Shown: piece after piece, positions 1-13,053 of the stretch
Layout of the letters: each line of letters starts with the position of its first letter
Position numbering within the stretch: position 1 is the first letter of the stretch
Source: Apostichopus japonicus
Taxonomy: Eukaryota; Echinodermata; Holothuroidea; Aspidochirotida; Stichopodidae
Length of the DNA: 64,000 nucleotides
Direction of reading: 5' to 3'
Assembly: GCF_037975245.1 (NCBI RefSeq)
Contig: NC_092569.1
Span: 593,001-657,000, forward strand
Notes under the pieces: generated by a model
Database searches by the model: none
Seen by the model: only the letters and a program-made list of their open reading frames with translations
What the model was told of the DNA's origin: nothing
Made by a program: the position numbers and the translations under genes

Positions 1-2205
1 ATCAAATACCTCCCCCCCCCTCCAATAAACGGGGAAAAAAAATGGAGGGAATATTTTCAAATGATATTAGCTGTTTTCCAGTATGCATTGAATTCCAGAT
101 AGTATTGGTAATAGGGAATGATTTGAAGCCATGGCAGGTTTCAACATGGTTTGCAAACATAGTCTTAGGTCACCTCACAGGGGGGGGTGTTATTCTTTTT
201 GAAAGTGACATTATTAGCTTCAAAACTGGAATAATTCATATTATTTGGTTGATATTTAGATTTTGAGGACTAGAAATTGAGTATCTACAGTATCTATATA
301 TATATAAATACATATATCTTAATTGATGGGAATTCCATTTTAAAGGGTGAGAGGATTTTTCTATGCAAATTATTTACATTATTCCTTTCTCTTCATAGCT
401 TTTCTCATTTTTTCACTTCTCTTACTTGTTCAGGTTGCTATATGTTAGGGTGCAGTTATTTCATTTTATGTGAGATATGATGACTTTAAAAATCCACCCC
501 CCCCCCCTCTCAAAGAAAAAGACCAGTTAAAACTTCAACCTTATTTAGTTATTCATATTATGGGGACTACAATATGACTAACTATTGGGTGTGAGGTTCT
601 TGGTCTTCACAGGTAATTCCACATTCTGTTTCTTCTTCATCTTTGTTATTCTGTTTACCCTGTTCATGATCTTTCCAAAGTTGTAAGTTACCCATACCGC
701 AGCCAAGTCTTCATTATATGGGGACAATTTATGTGAAGACCTGCTGTTGTTTTTTTTTCTGGTTTAAAGAAATGTGAATTTTTGTAAGGACTATCTTACA
801 TGTTTGGACAAAATGAATAATCGTGAAAAAATATGTTGTGAAGCTTAATAGTGTCATATTTGATCAATAACATTGTAGCTGACTGGAAAAAAAAAAGGTA
901 AACAAAATTAGTGAATCAAATTTAATTTTTCTGCTCATTCTGTGTTTATGTTTTAGTTTTCACTCAGTCATGTTACAGCTTACCATCCATTGTTTTCATT
1001 TCACAAATAAGGATAACTGGCTCATAAAGGTAAAAAAAAATATTTCAGGTGTCCAGATGAAAACTTTGCAAGGACTGATTTTTTAATGTGTTAACAATTA
1101 CGAATATTACAGGAAGAAATTACCATGCATAATGAGAAATTTATCTGCACTTTTGTGGGGACAAAAACTGTAGTATTAAAGTTTTTCATTGTTTGATTTC
1201 AGTAACACTGCTTGAACACAAGTTACTTCTCTGTTGTTTGTTTCTATTGGTGGTTGATTAGCTGGATGAGTGACTTTGTTGTATTGTGAAAGGGAAGATT
1301 AATATCTAGTTTGAAGGGATCTAATTAAGCGGATTACGTATGGTAAATGTTACAATGGATATCGCTCTGTCAAGAGCAGTGGTATGTCTGTATGTTTGGC
1401 ATATGATCAGAAACGTGCTTTGTTGACAAAACTTTGCAAAAAGCAAAATGACCAAAAATTGTATAGAAATTATGCCACAATGAACACAAACCGAAAAAGT
1501 CCCTATTAAGTTTGGCGTACGTTTATTTTGTATTTTAACGCTGTCGTTTCAACCCTAACTTTCTGAGTTCTGCTTGTTTTCTTTTAGTTTCTTTACACTA
1601 TTGTTTTGATGCTTACTTTATCAGATTTGCGATAAAAATAATCATGTTAATTATGTATGCAAATATTTATTAATCATCTTCATTATGTTTGCGATTACTA
1701 GTTGTCTTGATTATGTTTAAGACAAAATTCTGAGTGACCGAGAACCAAACGGAAATGCTTTCACCTGAATTTCAGCCATTTGTTCAAGTCAGCTTTTTGT
1801 ATTTTAAACTAACTAGTCATGGTAAAAAAGCAAAACTACCATATCTTTTATAAGCTCTTTATTGTTTGAATTTTTCCATTCCAAATCTTGTTTCCTGCCT
1901 CCTTGGTTGTCATGGAGATGAATTATTTTAAATAGTTGTTTGGGTGCTTTGCCACAGAAGTGTATTTTCCTTGCTGTTGAAATTAAGAACAAGTTCACTT
2001 CTTTTTAATTCTTACTGTGCATTTGTCCGTGTATATTTTTTTTGCAAGCTAACAAAAGTGTACAAAGAAAATGTAGGATCTTTATCTGCCAGAATTGTTT
2101 CATTTGAAAACTAAAAGCTCAATTAAAATGCAAAATATTATACCAAGGCTTTCATTGCATTGTTTTTAACTTGTACTGTTTTCTTTTTTTGTATTCTCTT
2201 TTCGC
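1..2205. other. AT-rich non-coding DNA
   Basis: No exon, repeat array or RNA gene is recognisable here. Open frames are short (under 75 codons), have no family resemblance and are crossed by simple-sequence tracts such as the C-runs near 11-20 and 497-508. It could be intergenic or part of a long intron of a gene off the left edge. Confidence 0.5.
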
Positions 2206-2215
2206 TAAACCTTCA

Positions 2216-2530
2216 CCTAACACCCCATCCCATCCACGGGCATGAATAGGACATCTAACTAACACCCCATCTACGGGCATTAACAGGAAAACTATCACAC
2301 CATCCATGGCATTAACAGGACATCTAACACCCCATCCACGGGCATTAACAGGACATCCATCTAACACCCCATCCACGGGCATGAACAGGACAACTATCAC
2401 ACCATCCATGGGCATTAACAGGACATCTAACACCCCATCCAAGGGAATGAACAGGACATCAAACACCCCATCCACAGGCATGAACAACATCTAACACACC
2501 ACCCATGGGCATTAACAGGACATCTAAGGA
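2216..2530. repeat. 33-bp minisatellite, about nine copies
   Basis: Imperfect direct repeats of about 33 bp share the core CACCCCATCCACGGGCAT followed by TAACAGGACATCTAA. Copies differ by substitutions and small indels (GGCATGAACAGG versus GGCATTAACAGG). Because 33 is divisible by three, both strands show repetitive open frames, which is a period effect and not evidence of a protein. The array stops where satellite sequence begins at about 2528. Confidence 0.85.
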
Positions 2531-2806
2531 TACGTAGAAGGGACTCCCATCACACAGTAGACGCTTCTGTTGGGTCATAAGTTAAATTCGACGAAGTTTT
2601 TGTCATTTAAATTAGATATGAAATCACGTCAAGATATGGTTATTAAATTTCATTTTCCACCAAAATATAAGTTTTTATAAAACTCTTGTCACCTGGAAAG
2701 GAATCCAAAGGGCGCCACACACCACAGGAACAATTTTGGGAAGAATTAAAAATAGTCGCGATTTTGGACGAAATCGGACAAAATCATAAGCCTTAGTAGC
2801 TCAGTG
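2528..2806 (+). repeat. Isolated, diverged monomer of the 319-bp satellite
   Basis: From GGATACGTAGAAGGGACTCC to AAATCGGACAAAATCATAAG this stretch matches the monomer that makes up the 4.1-23.6 kb array, in the same orientation, with scattered substitutions (GTTGGGTCATAAG for GTCGGGTCAAAAG, ATCACGTCA for ATGACGTCA). It runs directly into a tRNA-like sequence, so the satellite unit also exists as a dispersed single copy. Confidence 0.9.
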
Positions 2807-3110
2807 TTAGCTGAGTGTTAGTTGAAGTGTTAGTTGGAGTGTTAGCTCAGTGGTTAACACCGGTGCCTTTCAATCATAAGGTCCCCGGTTCGAGTCACTC
2901 CCAGATTAAAATATGTCGTCCAGTTAAAGAGTTGTAGACAATTAACAATTCATAATCATGGACGTTAAATATGAATCGCAGATCAGTCTTGGATAATGGT
3001 GGGGACGCGTGTCTGTTCTATGACACTATCTAAGCGGAGCGCAACCATGGGTTCGCGCGTAGCGTACAATTTTTTTGGGCAAATATACCTCCCAGATCGC
3101 CGGAAATAAC
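2791..3110 (+). mobile_element. tRNA-derived SINE-like element
   Basis: A pol III type promoter is visible: an A-box-like TTAGCTCAGTGGTTAA at 2842-2857 and a B box GGTTCGAGTCA at 2887-2897, about 30 bases apart as in a tRNA. The T arm and D arm do not pair well, so this is a tRNA-derived head and not a functional tRNA gene. Upstream, from about 2796, the A-box segment is reiterated several times in variants of AGTGTTAGCTG. The 3' limit of the body is uncertain. Confidence 0.6.
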
Positions 3111-4010
3111 ACTTCCCAGACCTAATGATGCTCCTAAACCTCCTTAAGTTTTAGATCTCATGGCTTACAAATTTAGTTTGGAGAAATACATGGGCGTCTG
3201 CAGAAAGAAAATCAGGGGACAAGTAATACAAGTAGACTTTTGTATATACGATGGGTCTGGGCTCCTCTCCCAGAAAACAAATATAGACTGCCGCAAATGC
3301 GATTTCCGTCCTATATTTAACAACTGTGGATAAAATACAATAAAATGAGAACTGCTGCATGTCATTTGCACAATGCTGGATCAAACTGCGCCAAAGTTCA
3401 ATATAGGGGAACTTGAAATGCAGCTATTGGTCAAGACAAATTGATGGGGACACGGTATATCATGTCCCCACTACTGAAAAAGTTGGTGGGGACGCGTCCC
3501 GCTGTCCTCAACAGGATCTGCGCCCATGGTTTGGAGGCTGTTTATCGTGGAACGCCATTTTCATGCTCACTGATATGATGTGATATCTGCTGTTTGCTTT
3601 ACAAATTCGAATAATTTTGTCACTGTTCCTCTTTCTCTTCCCGTTTTTTGCCGTATTTTCTACTCCATCCTTTTCTCCTTTTCTCTCTTTCTTCTTTTTC
3701 TTTTCCTTCCTTCACCTCGTTGAAGTTGGCAAGTGTATACAGTTCCAAAGCTATTCAACAGCAACAAAACGTTATTTTGTGTATGTCTGTTGTGGGGTGA
3801 AGTTAGCGCTATGAGCTACAAGTTCCAATGCGCAAGGTGGGGGAAAGGGGCTAGAAATAATGTGTGGGTCAATTCTAACTCGGTTTTCGGTTGTTAATTG
3901 TTGATGTAGCCTACCAGGTAAAAGGTTGAAATGACTTTAACAATTTCAAATTTAATAATTTGATTTATTATGCCATTTGGAGCACATAACATAGGCTATA
4001 ACATAACATT
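3111..4010. other. Non-coding DNA without recognisable features
   Basis: No homology to known families is seen. It has a T/C-rich stretch at about 3620-3720 and otherwise unremarkable AT-rich sequence. The short open frames here resemble nothing recognisable. Confidence 0.4.
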
Positions 4011-4112
4011 ACTGGCAAAAACTAGGGGGGGTTGATTGTGTGGGCCAACCCCCCCTCTTCAAAAAGTGGGGGGGTTAAAACCCCCCCAACCCCCCCTGTT
4101 TCTCCGCCAGTG
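4011..4112. mobile_element. Short foldback/MITE-like element abutting the satellite array
   Basis: Terminal inverted repeats ACTGGC...GCCAGT bracket about 100 bp of G- and C-run hairpins. The inner part AGGGGGGGTTG (from about 4024) pairs with CAACCCCCCCT (to about 4058). The right end read on the - strand, starting CACTGGCGGAG, resembles termini of non-autonomous hAT-type elements (inference). The satellite array starts at its right border, so it may mark the array's original insertion point. Confidence 0.5.
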
Positions 4113-4785
4113 GAATGACGTCAAGATATGGTTATTAAATTTCATTTTTCCACCGAAATATAAGCGTTTTTATAAAACTCTTGTCACCTGGAAAGGAATC
4201 CAAAGGGCGCCACACACCACAGGAACAATTTTGGGAAGAATTAAAAAAAGTCGCGATTTTGGCCAAAATTGGAGAAAATCATAAGGGTATAGCCTTATGA
4301 AATTGGCAATTTTGGGCCAAAAATGAAAGTTCTCAAATCTCTCCCAGAATACGTAGAAGGGACTCCCAGCACCCAGTAGGCGCTTCTGTCGGGTCAAAAG
4401 TTAAATTCGACGAAGTTTTTGTCATTTAAATTAGAATGACGTCAAGATATGGTTATTAAATTTCATTTTTCCACCAAAATATAAGCGTTGATACCACTCT
4501 TGTCACCTGGAAAGGAATCCAAAGGGCGCCACACACCACAGGAACAATTTTGGGAAGAATTAAAAAAAGTCGCGATTTTGGCCAAAATCATAAGGGTATA
4601 GCCTTATGAAATTGGCAATTTTGGGCCAAAAATGAAAGTTCTCAAATCTCTCCCAGAATACGTAGAAGGGACTCCCAGCACCCAGTAGACGCTTCTGTCG
4701 GGTCAAAAGTTAAATTCGACGAAGTTTTTGTCATTTAATTTAGAATGACGTCAAGATATGGTTATTAAATTTCATTTTTCCACCA

Positions 4786-7278
4786 AAATATAAGCGTTGA
4801 TACCACTCTTGTCACCTGGAAAGGAATCTAAAGGGCGCCACACACCACAGGAACAATTTTGGCAAGAATTAAAAAAAGTCGCGATTTTGGCCATCTTGAC
4901 GTCATTCTAAATTAAATGACAAAAACTTCGTCGAATGCCACTTTATGAAATTGGCAATTTTGGGCCAAAAATGAAAGTTCTCAAATCTCTCCCAGAATAC
5001 GTAGAAGGGACTCCCAGCACCCAGTAGACGCTTCTGTCGGGTCAAAAGTTAAATTCGACGAAGTTTTTGTCATTTAATTTAGAATGACATCAAGATATGG
5101 TTATTAAATTTCATTTTTCCACCAAAATATAAGCGTTGATACCACTCTTGTCACCTGGAAAGGAATCTAAAGGGCGCCACACACCACAGGAACAATTTTG
5201 GGAAGAATTAAAAAAAGTCGCGATTTTGGCCAAAATCGGAGAAAATCATAAGGGTATAGCCTTATGAAATTGGCAATTTTGGGCCAAAAATGAAAGTTCT
5301 CAAATCTCTCCCAGAATACGTAGAAGGGACTCCCAGCACCCAGTAGACGCTTCTGTCGGGTCAAAAGTTAAATTCGACGAAGTTTTTGTCATTTAAATTA
5401 GAATGACGTCAAGATATGGTTATTAAATTTCATTTTTCCACCAAAATATAAGCGTTGATACCACTCTTGTCACCTGGAAAGGAATCCAAAGGGCGCCACA
5501 CACCACAGGAACAATTTTGGGAAGAATTAAAAAAAGTCGCGATTTTGGCCAAAATCGGAGAAAATCATAAGGGTATAGCCTTATGAAATTGGCAATTTTG
5601 GGCCAAAAATGAAAGTTCTCAAATCTCTCCCAGAATACGTAGAAGGGACTCCCAGCACCCAGTAGACGCTTCTGTCGGGTCAAAAGTTAAATTCGACGAA
5701 GTTTTTGTCATTTAATTTAGAATGACATCAAGATATGGTTATTAAATTTCATTTTTCCACCAAAATATAAGTTTTTATAAAACTCTTGTCACCTGGAAAG
5801 GAATACAAAGGGCGCCACACACCACAGGAACAATTTTGGGAAGAATTAAAAAAAGTCGCGATTTTGGCCAAAATTGGAGAAAATCATAAGGGTATAGCCT
5901 TATGAAATTGGCAATTTTGGGCCAAAAATGAAAGTTCTCAAATCTCTCCCAGAATACGTAGAAGGGACTCCCAGCACCCAGTAGACGCTTCTGTCGGGTC
6001 AAAAGTTAAATTCGACGAAGTTTTTGTCATTTAATTTAGAATGACGTCAAGATATGGTTATTAAATTTCATTTTTCCACCAAAATATAAGCGTTGATACC
6101 ACTCTTGTCACCTGGAAAGGAATCTAAAGGGCGCCACACACCACAGGAACAATTTTGGGAAGAATTAAAAAAAGTCGCGATTTTGGCCAAAATCGGAGAA
6201 AATCATAAGGGTATAGCCTTATGAAATTGGCAATTTTGGGCCAAAAATGAAAGTTCTCAAATCTCTCCCAGAATACGTAGAAGGGACTCCCAGCACCCAG
6301 TAGACGCTTCTGTCGGGTCAAAAGTTAAATTCGACGAAGTTTTTGTCATTTAAATTAGAATGACGTCAAGATATGGTTATTAAATTTCATTTTTCCACCA
6401 AAATATAAGCGTTGATACCACTCTTGTCACCTGGAAAGGAATCCAAAGGGCGCCACACACCACAGGAACAATTTTGGGAAGAATTAAAAAAAGTCGCGAT
6501 TTTGGCCAAAATCGGAGAAAATCATAAGGGTATAGCCTTATGAAATTGGCAATTTTGGGCCAAAAATGAAAGTTCTCAAATCTCTCCCAGAATACGTAGA
6601 AGGGACTCCCAGCACCCAGTAGACGCTTCTGTCGGGTCAAAAGTTAAATTCGACGAAGTTTTTGTCATTTAATTTAGAATGACATCAAGATATGGTTATT
6701 AAATTTCATTTTTCCACCAAAATATAAGCGTTGATACCACTCTTGTCACCTGGAAAGGAATACAAAGGGCGCCACACACCACAGGAACAATTTTGGGAAG
6801 AATTAAAAAAAGTCGCGATTTTGGCCAAAATCGGAGAAAATCATAAGGGTATAGCCTTATGAAATTGGCAATTTTGGGCCAAAAATGAAAGTTCTCAAAT
6901 CTCTCCCAGAATACGTAGAAGGGACTCCCAGCACCCAGTAGACGCTTCTGTCGGGTCAAAAGTTAAATTCGACGAAGTTTTTGTCATTTAATTTAGAATG
7001 ACGTCAAGATATGGTTATTAAATTTCATTTTTCCACCAAAATATAAGCGTTGATACCACTCTTGTCACCTGAAAAGGAATCTAAAGGGCGCCACACACCA
7101 CAGGAACAATTTTGGGAAGAATTAAAAAAAGTCGCGATTTTGGCCAAAATCGGAGAAAATCATAAGGGTATAGCCTTATGAAATTGGCAATTTTGGGCCA
7201 AAAATGAAAGTTCTCAAATCTCTCCCAGAATACGTAGAAGGGACTCCCAGCACCCAGTAGACGCTTCTGTCGGGTCAA
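4786..7278 (+). repeat. Higher-order repeat, 957 bp (three monomers)
   Basis: Monomer types recur with period 957 (3 x 319). The monomer with AATCTAAAGG near 5166 recurs near 6123 and 7080, and the one with AATCCAAAGG near 5484 recurs near 6441. Third-position monomers carry AATACAAAGG near 5802 and 6759. This pattern indicates amplification of trimers by unequal exchange. Confidence 0.8.
4893..4944 (-). repeat. Inverted 52-bp satellite fragment inside a monomer
   Basis: In the monomer after 4742, the normal hairpin segment is replaced by the reverse complement of the monomer's own junction region: ATCTTGACGTCATTCTAAAT followed by AAATGACAAAAACTTCGTCG and AATGCCACTTT. The inverted piece matches the AAAGTGGCATTCGACG monomer variant seen for example near 9190. 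It is the only clear orientation switch noticed in the array. Confidence 0.9.
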
Positions 7279-9285
7279 AAGTTAAATTCGACGAAGTTTT
7301 TGTCATTTAAATTAGAATGACGTCAAGATATGGTTATTAAATTTCATTTTTCCACCAAAATATAAGCGTTGATACCACTCTTGTCACCTGGAAAGGAATC
7401 CAAAGGGCGCCACACACCACAGGAACAATTTTGGGAAGAATTAAAAAAAGTCGCGATTTTGGCCAAAATCATAAGGGTATAGCCTCATGAAATTGCCAAT
7501 TTTGGGCCAAAAATGAAAGTTCTCAAATCTCTCCCAGAATACGTAGAAGGGACTCCCAGCACCCAGTAGACGCTTCTGTCGGGTCAAAAGTTAAATTCGA
7601 CGAAGTTTTTGTCATTTAATTTAGAATGACATCAAGATATGGTTATTAAATTTCATTTTTCCACCAAAATATAAGCGTTGATACCACTCTTGTCACCTGG
7701 AAAGGAATCCAAAGGGCGCCACACACCACAGGAACAATTTTTGGAAGAATTAAAAAAAGTCGCGATTTTGGCCAAAATCGGAGAAAATCATAAGGGTATA
7801 GCCTTATGAAATTGGCAATTTTGGGCCAAAAATGAAAGTTCTCAAATCTCTCCCAGAATACGTAGAAGGGACTCCCAGCACCCAGTAGGTGCTTCTGTCG
7901 GGTCAAAAGTTAAATTCGACGAAGTTTTTGTCATTTAAATTAGATATGAAATGACGTCAAGATATGGTTATTAAATTTCATTTTTCCACCAAAATATAAG
8001 TTTTCATAAAACTCTTGTCACCTGGAAAGGAATCCAAAGGGCGCCACACACCACAGGAACAATTTTGGGAAGAATTAAAAAAAGTCGCGATTTTGGCCAA
8101 AATCGGAGAAAATCATAAGGGTATAGCCTTATGAAATTGGCAATTTTGGGCCAAAAATGAAAGTTCTCAAATCTCTCCCAGAATACGTAGAAGGGACTCC
8201 CAGCACCCAGTAGACGCTTCTGTCGGGTCAAAAGTTAAATTCGACGAAGTTTTTGTCATTTAAATTAGAATGACGTCAAGATATGGTTATTAAATTTCAT
8301 TTTTCCACCAAAATATAAGCGTTGATACCACTCTTGTCACCTGGAAAGGAATCCAAAGGGCGCCACACACCACAGGAACAATTTTGGGAAGAATTAAAAA
8401 AAGTCGCGATTTTGGCCAAAATCGGAGAAAATCATAAGGGTATAGCCTTATGAAATTGGCAATTTTGTGCCAAAAATGAAAGTCCTCAAATCTCTCCCAG
8501 AATACGTAGAAGGGACTCCCAGCACCCAGTAGACGCTTCTGTCGGGTCAAAAGTTAAATTCGACGAAGTTTTTGTCATTTAATTTAGAATGACATCAAGA
8601 TATGGTTATTAAATTTCATTTTTCCACCAAAATATAAGCGTTGATACCACTCTTGTCACCTGGAAAGGAATCTAAAGGACGCCACACACCACAGGAACAA
8701 TTTTGGGAAGAATTAAAAAAAGTCGCGATTTTGGCCAAAATCGGAGAAAATCATAAGGGTATAGCCTTATGAAATTGGCAATTTTGGGCCAAAAATGAAA
8801 GTTCTCAAATCTCTCCCAGAATACGTAGAAGGGACTCCCAGCACCCAGTAGACGCTTCTGTCGGGTCAAAAGTTAAATTCGACGAAGTTTTTGTCATTTA
8901 ATTTAGAATGACATCAAGATATGGTTATTAAATTTCATTTTTCCACCAAAATATAAGCGTTGATACCACTCTTGTCACCTGGAAAGGAATCTAAAGGGCG
9001 CCACACACCACAGGAACAATTTTTGGAAGAATTAAAAAAAGTCGCGATTTTGGCCAAAATCGGAGAAAATCATAAGGGTATAGCCTTATGAAATTGGCAA
9101 TTTTGGGCCAAAAATGAAAGTTCTCAAATCTCTCCCAGAATACGTAGAAGGGACTCCCAGCACCCAGTAGGTGCTTCTGTCGGGTCAAAAGTGGCATTCG
9201 ACGAAGTTTTTGTCATTTAAATTAGATATGAAATGACGTCAAGATATGGTTATTAAATTTCATTTTTCCACCAAAATATAAGTTT

Positions 9286-12200
9286 TCATAAAACTCTTGT
9301 CACCTGGAAAGGAATCCAAAGGGCGCCACACACCACAGGAACAATTTTGGGAAGAATTAAAAAAAGTCGCGATTTTGGCCAAAATTGGAGAAAATCATAA
9401 GGGTATAGCCTTATGAAATTGGCAATTTTGGGCCAAAAATGAAAGTTCTCAAATCTCTCCCAGAATACGTAGAAGGGACTCCCAGCACCCAGTAGACGCT
9501 TCTGTCGGGTCAAAAGTGGCATTCGACGAAGTTTTTGTCATTTAATTTAGAATGACGTCAAGATATGGTTATTAAATTTCATTTTTCCACCAAAATATAA
9601 GCGTTGATACCACTCTTGTCACCTGGAAAGGTATCCAAAGGGCGCCACACACCACAGGAACAATTTTTGGAAGAATTAAAAAAAGTCGCGATTTTGGCCA
9701 AAATCGGACAAAATCATAAGGGTATAGCCTTATGAAATTGGCAATTTTGGGCCAAAAATGAAAGTTCTCAAATCTCTCCCAGAATACGTAGAAGGGACTC
9801 CCAGCACCCAGTAGACGCTTCTGTCGGGTCAAAAGTTAAATTCGACGAAGTTTTTGTCATTTAAATTAGAATGACGTCAAGATATGGTTATTAAATTTCA
9901 TTTTTCCACCAAAATATAAGCGTTGATACCACTCTTGTCACCTGGAAAGGAATCCAAAGGGCGCCACACACCACAGGAACAATTTTGGGAAGAATTAAAA
10001 AAAGTCGCGATTTTGGCCAAAATCATAAGGGTATAGCCTTATGAAATTGGCAATTTTGGGCCAAAAATGAAAGTTCTCAAATCTCTCCCAGAATGCGTAG
10101 AAGGGACTCCCAGCACCCAGTAGACGCTTCTGTCGGGTCAAAAGTTAAATTCGACGAAGTTTTTGTCATTTAAATTAGAATGACGTCAAGATATGGTTAT
10201 TAAATTTCATTTTTCCACCAAAATATAAGCGTTGATACCACTCTTGTCACCTGGAAAGGAATCCAAAGGGCGCCACACACCACAGGAACAATTTTGGGAA
10301 GAATTTAAAAAAGTCGCGATTTTGGCCAAAATCATAGGGGTATAGCCTTATGAAATTGGCAATTTTGGGCCAAAAATGAAAGTTCTCAAATCTCTCCCAG
10401 AATACGTAGAAGGGACTCCCAGCACCCAGTAGACGCTTCTGTCGGGTCAAAAGTTAAATTCGACGAAGTTTTTGTCATTTAAATTAGAATGACGTCAAGA
10501 TATGGTTATTAAATTTCATTTTTCCACCAAAATATAAGCGTTGATACCACTCTTGTCACCTGGAAAGGAATCCAAAGGGCGCCACACACCACAGGAACAA
10601 TTTTGGGAAGAATTAAAAAAAGTCGCGATTTTGGCCAAAATCGGAGAAAATCATAAGGGTATAGCCTTATGAAATTGGCAATTTTGGGCCAAAAATGAAA
10701 GTCCTCAAATCTCTCCCAGAATACGTAGAAGGGACTCCCAGCACCCAGTAGACGCTTCTGTCGGGTCAAAAGTTAAATTCGACGAAGTTTTTGTCATTTA
10801 AATTAGAATGACGTCAAGATATGGTTATTAAATTTCATTTTTCCACCAAAATATAAGCGTTGATACCACTCTTGTCACCTGGAAAGGAATCCAAAGGGCG
10901 CCACACACCACAGGAACAATTTTGGGAAGAATTAAAAAAAGTCGCGATTTTGGCCAAAATCATAAGGGTATAGCCTTATGAAATTGGCAATTTTGGGCCA
11001 AAAATGAAAGTTCTCAAATCTCTCCCAGAATACGTAGAAGGGACTCCCAGCACCCAGTAGACGCTTCTGTCGGGTCAAAAGTTAAATTCGACGAAGTTTT
11101 TGTCATTTAATTTAGAATGACATCAAGATATGGTTATTAAATTTCATTTTTCCACCAAAATATAAGTTTTCATAAAACTCTTGTCACCTGGAAAGGAATC
11201 CAAAGGGCGCCACACACCACAGGAACAATTTTGGGAAGAATTAAAAAAAGTCGCGATTTTGGCCAAAATTGGAGAAAATCATAAGGGTATAGCCTTATGA
11301 AATTGGCAATTTTGGGCCAAAAATGAAAGTTCTCAAATCTCTCCCAGAATACGTAGAAGGGACTCCCAGCACCCAGTAGACGCTTCTGTCGGGTCAAAAG
11401 TGGCATTCGACGAAGTTTTTGTCATTTAAATTAGAATGACGTCAAGATATGGTTATTAAATTTCATTTTTCCACCAAAATATAAGCGTTGATACCACTCT
11501 TGTCACCTGGAAAGGTATCCAAAGGGCGCCACACACCACAGGAACAATTTTTGGAAGAATTAAAAAAAGTCGCGATTTTGGCCAAAATCGGACAAAATCA
11601 TAAGGGTATAGCCTTATGAAATTGGCAATTTTGGGCCAAAAATGAAAGTTCTCAAATCTCTCCCAGAATACGTAGAAGGGACTCCCAGCACCCAGTAGAC
11701 GCTTCTGTCGGGTCAAAAGTTAAATTCGACGAAGTTTTTGTCATTTAAATTAGAATGACGTCAAGATATGGTTATTAAATTTCATTTTTCCACCAAAATA
11801 TAAGCGTTGATACCACTCTTGTCACCTGGAAAGGAATCCAAAGGGCGCCACACACCACAGGAACAATTTTGGGAAGAATTAAAAAAAGTCGCGATTTTGG
11901 CCAAAATCATAAGGGTATAGCCTTATGAAATTGGCAATTTTGGGCCAAAAATGAAAGTTCTCAAATCTCTCCCAGAATGCGTAGAAGGGACTCCCAGCAC
12001 CCAGTAGACGCTTCTGTCGGGTCAAAAGTTAAATTCGACGAAGTTTTTGTCATTTAAATTAGAATGACGTCAAGATATGGTTATTAAATTTCATTTTTCC
12101 ACCAAAATATAAGCGTTGATACCACTCTTGTCACCTGGAAAGGAATCCAAAGGGCGCCACACACCACAGGAACAATTTTGGGAAGAATTTAAAAAAGTCG

Positions 12201-13053
12201 CGATTTTGGCCAAAATCATAGGGGTATAGCCTTATGAAATTGGCAATTTTGGGCCAAAAATGAAAGTTCTCAAATCTCTCCCAGAATACGTAGAAGGGAC
12301 TCCCAGCACCCAGTAGACGCTTCTGTCGGGTCAAAAGTTAAATTCGACGAAGTTTTTGTCATTTAAATTAGAATGACGTCAAGATATGGTTATTAAATTT
12401 CATTTTTCCACCAAAATATAAGCGTTGATACCACTCTTGTCACCTGGAAAGGAATCCAAAGGGCGCCACACACCACAGGAACAATTTTGGGAAGAATTAA
12501 AAAAAGTCGCGATTTTGGCCAAAATCGGAGAAAATCATAAGGGTATAGCCTTATGAAATTGGCAATTTTGGGCCAAAAATGAAAGTCCTCAAATCTCTCC
12601 CAGAATACGTAGAAGGGACTCCCAGCACCCAGTAGACGCTTCTGTCGGGTCAAAAGTTAAATTCGACGAAGTTTTTGTCATTTAAATTAGAATGACGTCA
12701 AGATATGGTTATTAAATTTCATTTTTCCACCAAAATATAAGCGTTGATACCACTCTTGTCACCTGGAAAGGAATCCAAAGGGCGCCACACACCACAGGAA
12801 CAATTTTGGGAAGAATTAAAAAAAGTCGCGATTTTGGCCAAAATCATAAGGGTATAGCCTTATGAAATTGGCAATTTTGGGCCAAAAATGAAAGTTCTCA
12901 AATCTCTCCCAGAATACGTAGAAGGGACTCCCAGCACCCAGTAGACGCTTCTGTCGGGTCAAAAGTTAAATTCGACGAAGTTTTTGTCATTTAATTTAGA
13001 ATGACATCAAGATATGGTTATTAAATTTCATTTTTCCACCAAAATATAAGCGT
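9286..13053 (+). repeat. Higher-order repeat, two copies of 1,884 bp
   Basis: The six-monomer block from about 9286 recurs from about 11170 with the same order of length variants and private substitutions: AAAGGTATCC at about 9628 and 11512, CAGAATGCGTAG at about 10090 and 11974, and CATAGGGGTATAG at about 10332 and 12216. Parts of the block recur again at offsets of 2,194 and then 1,551 bp, so the duplicated unit was reshuffled further right. Confidence 0.85.

Noticed and set aside
2152-2494. Repetitive open frames on both strands of the 33-bp minisatellite
   Set aside because: A period divisible by three keeps frames open by chance; there is no start context, partner exon or known repeat protein.
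2840-2905. Functional tRNA gene
   Set aside because: A and B boxes are present, but the T and D arms do not pair properly and the anticodon loop is not standard. A SINE head is the better explanation.
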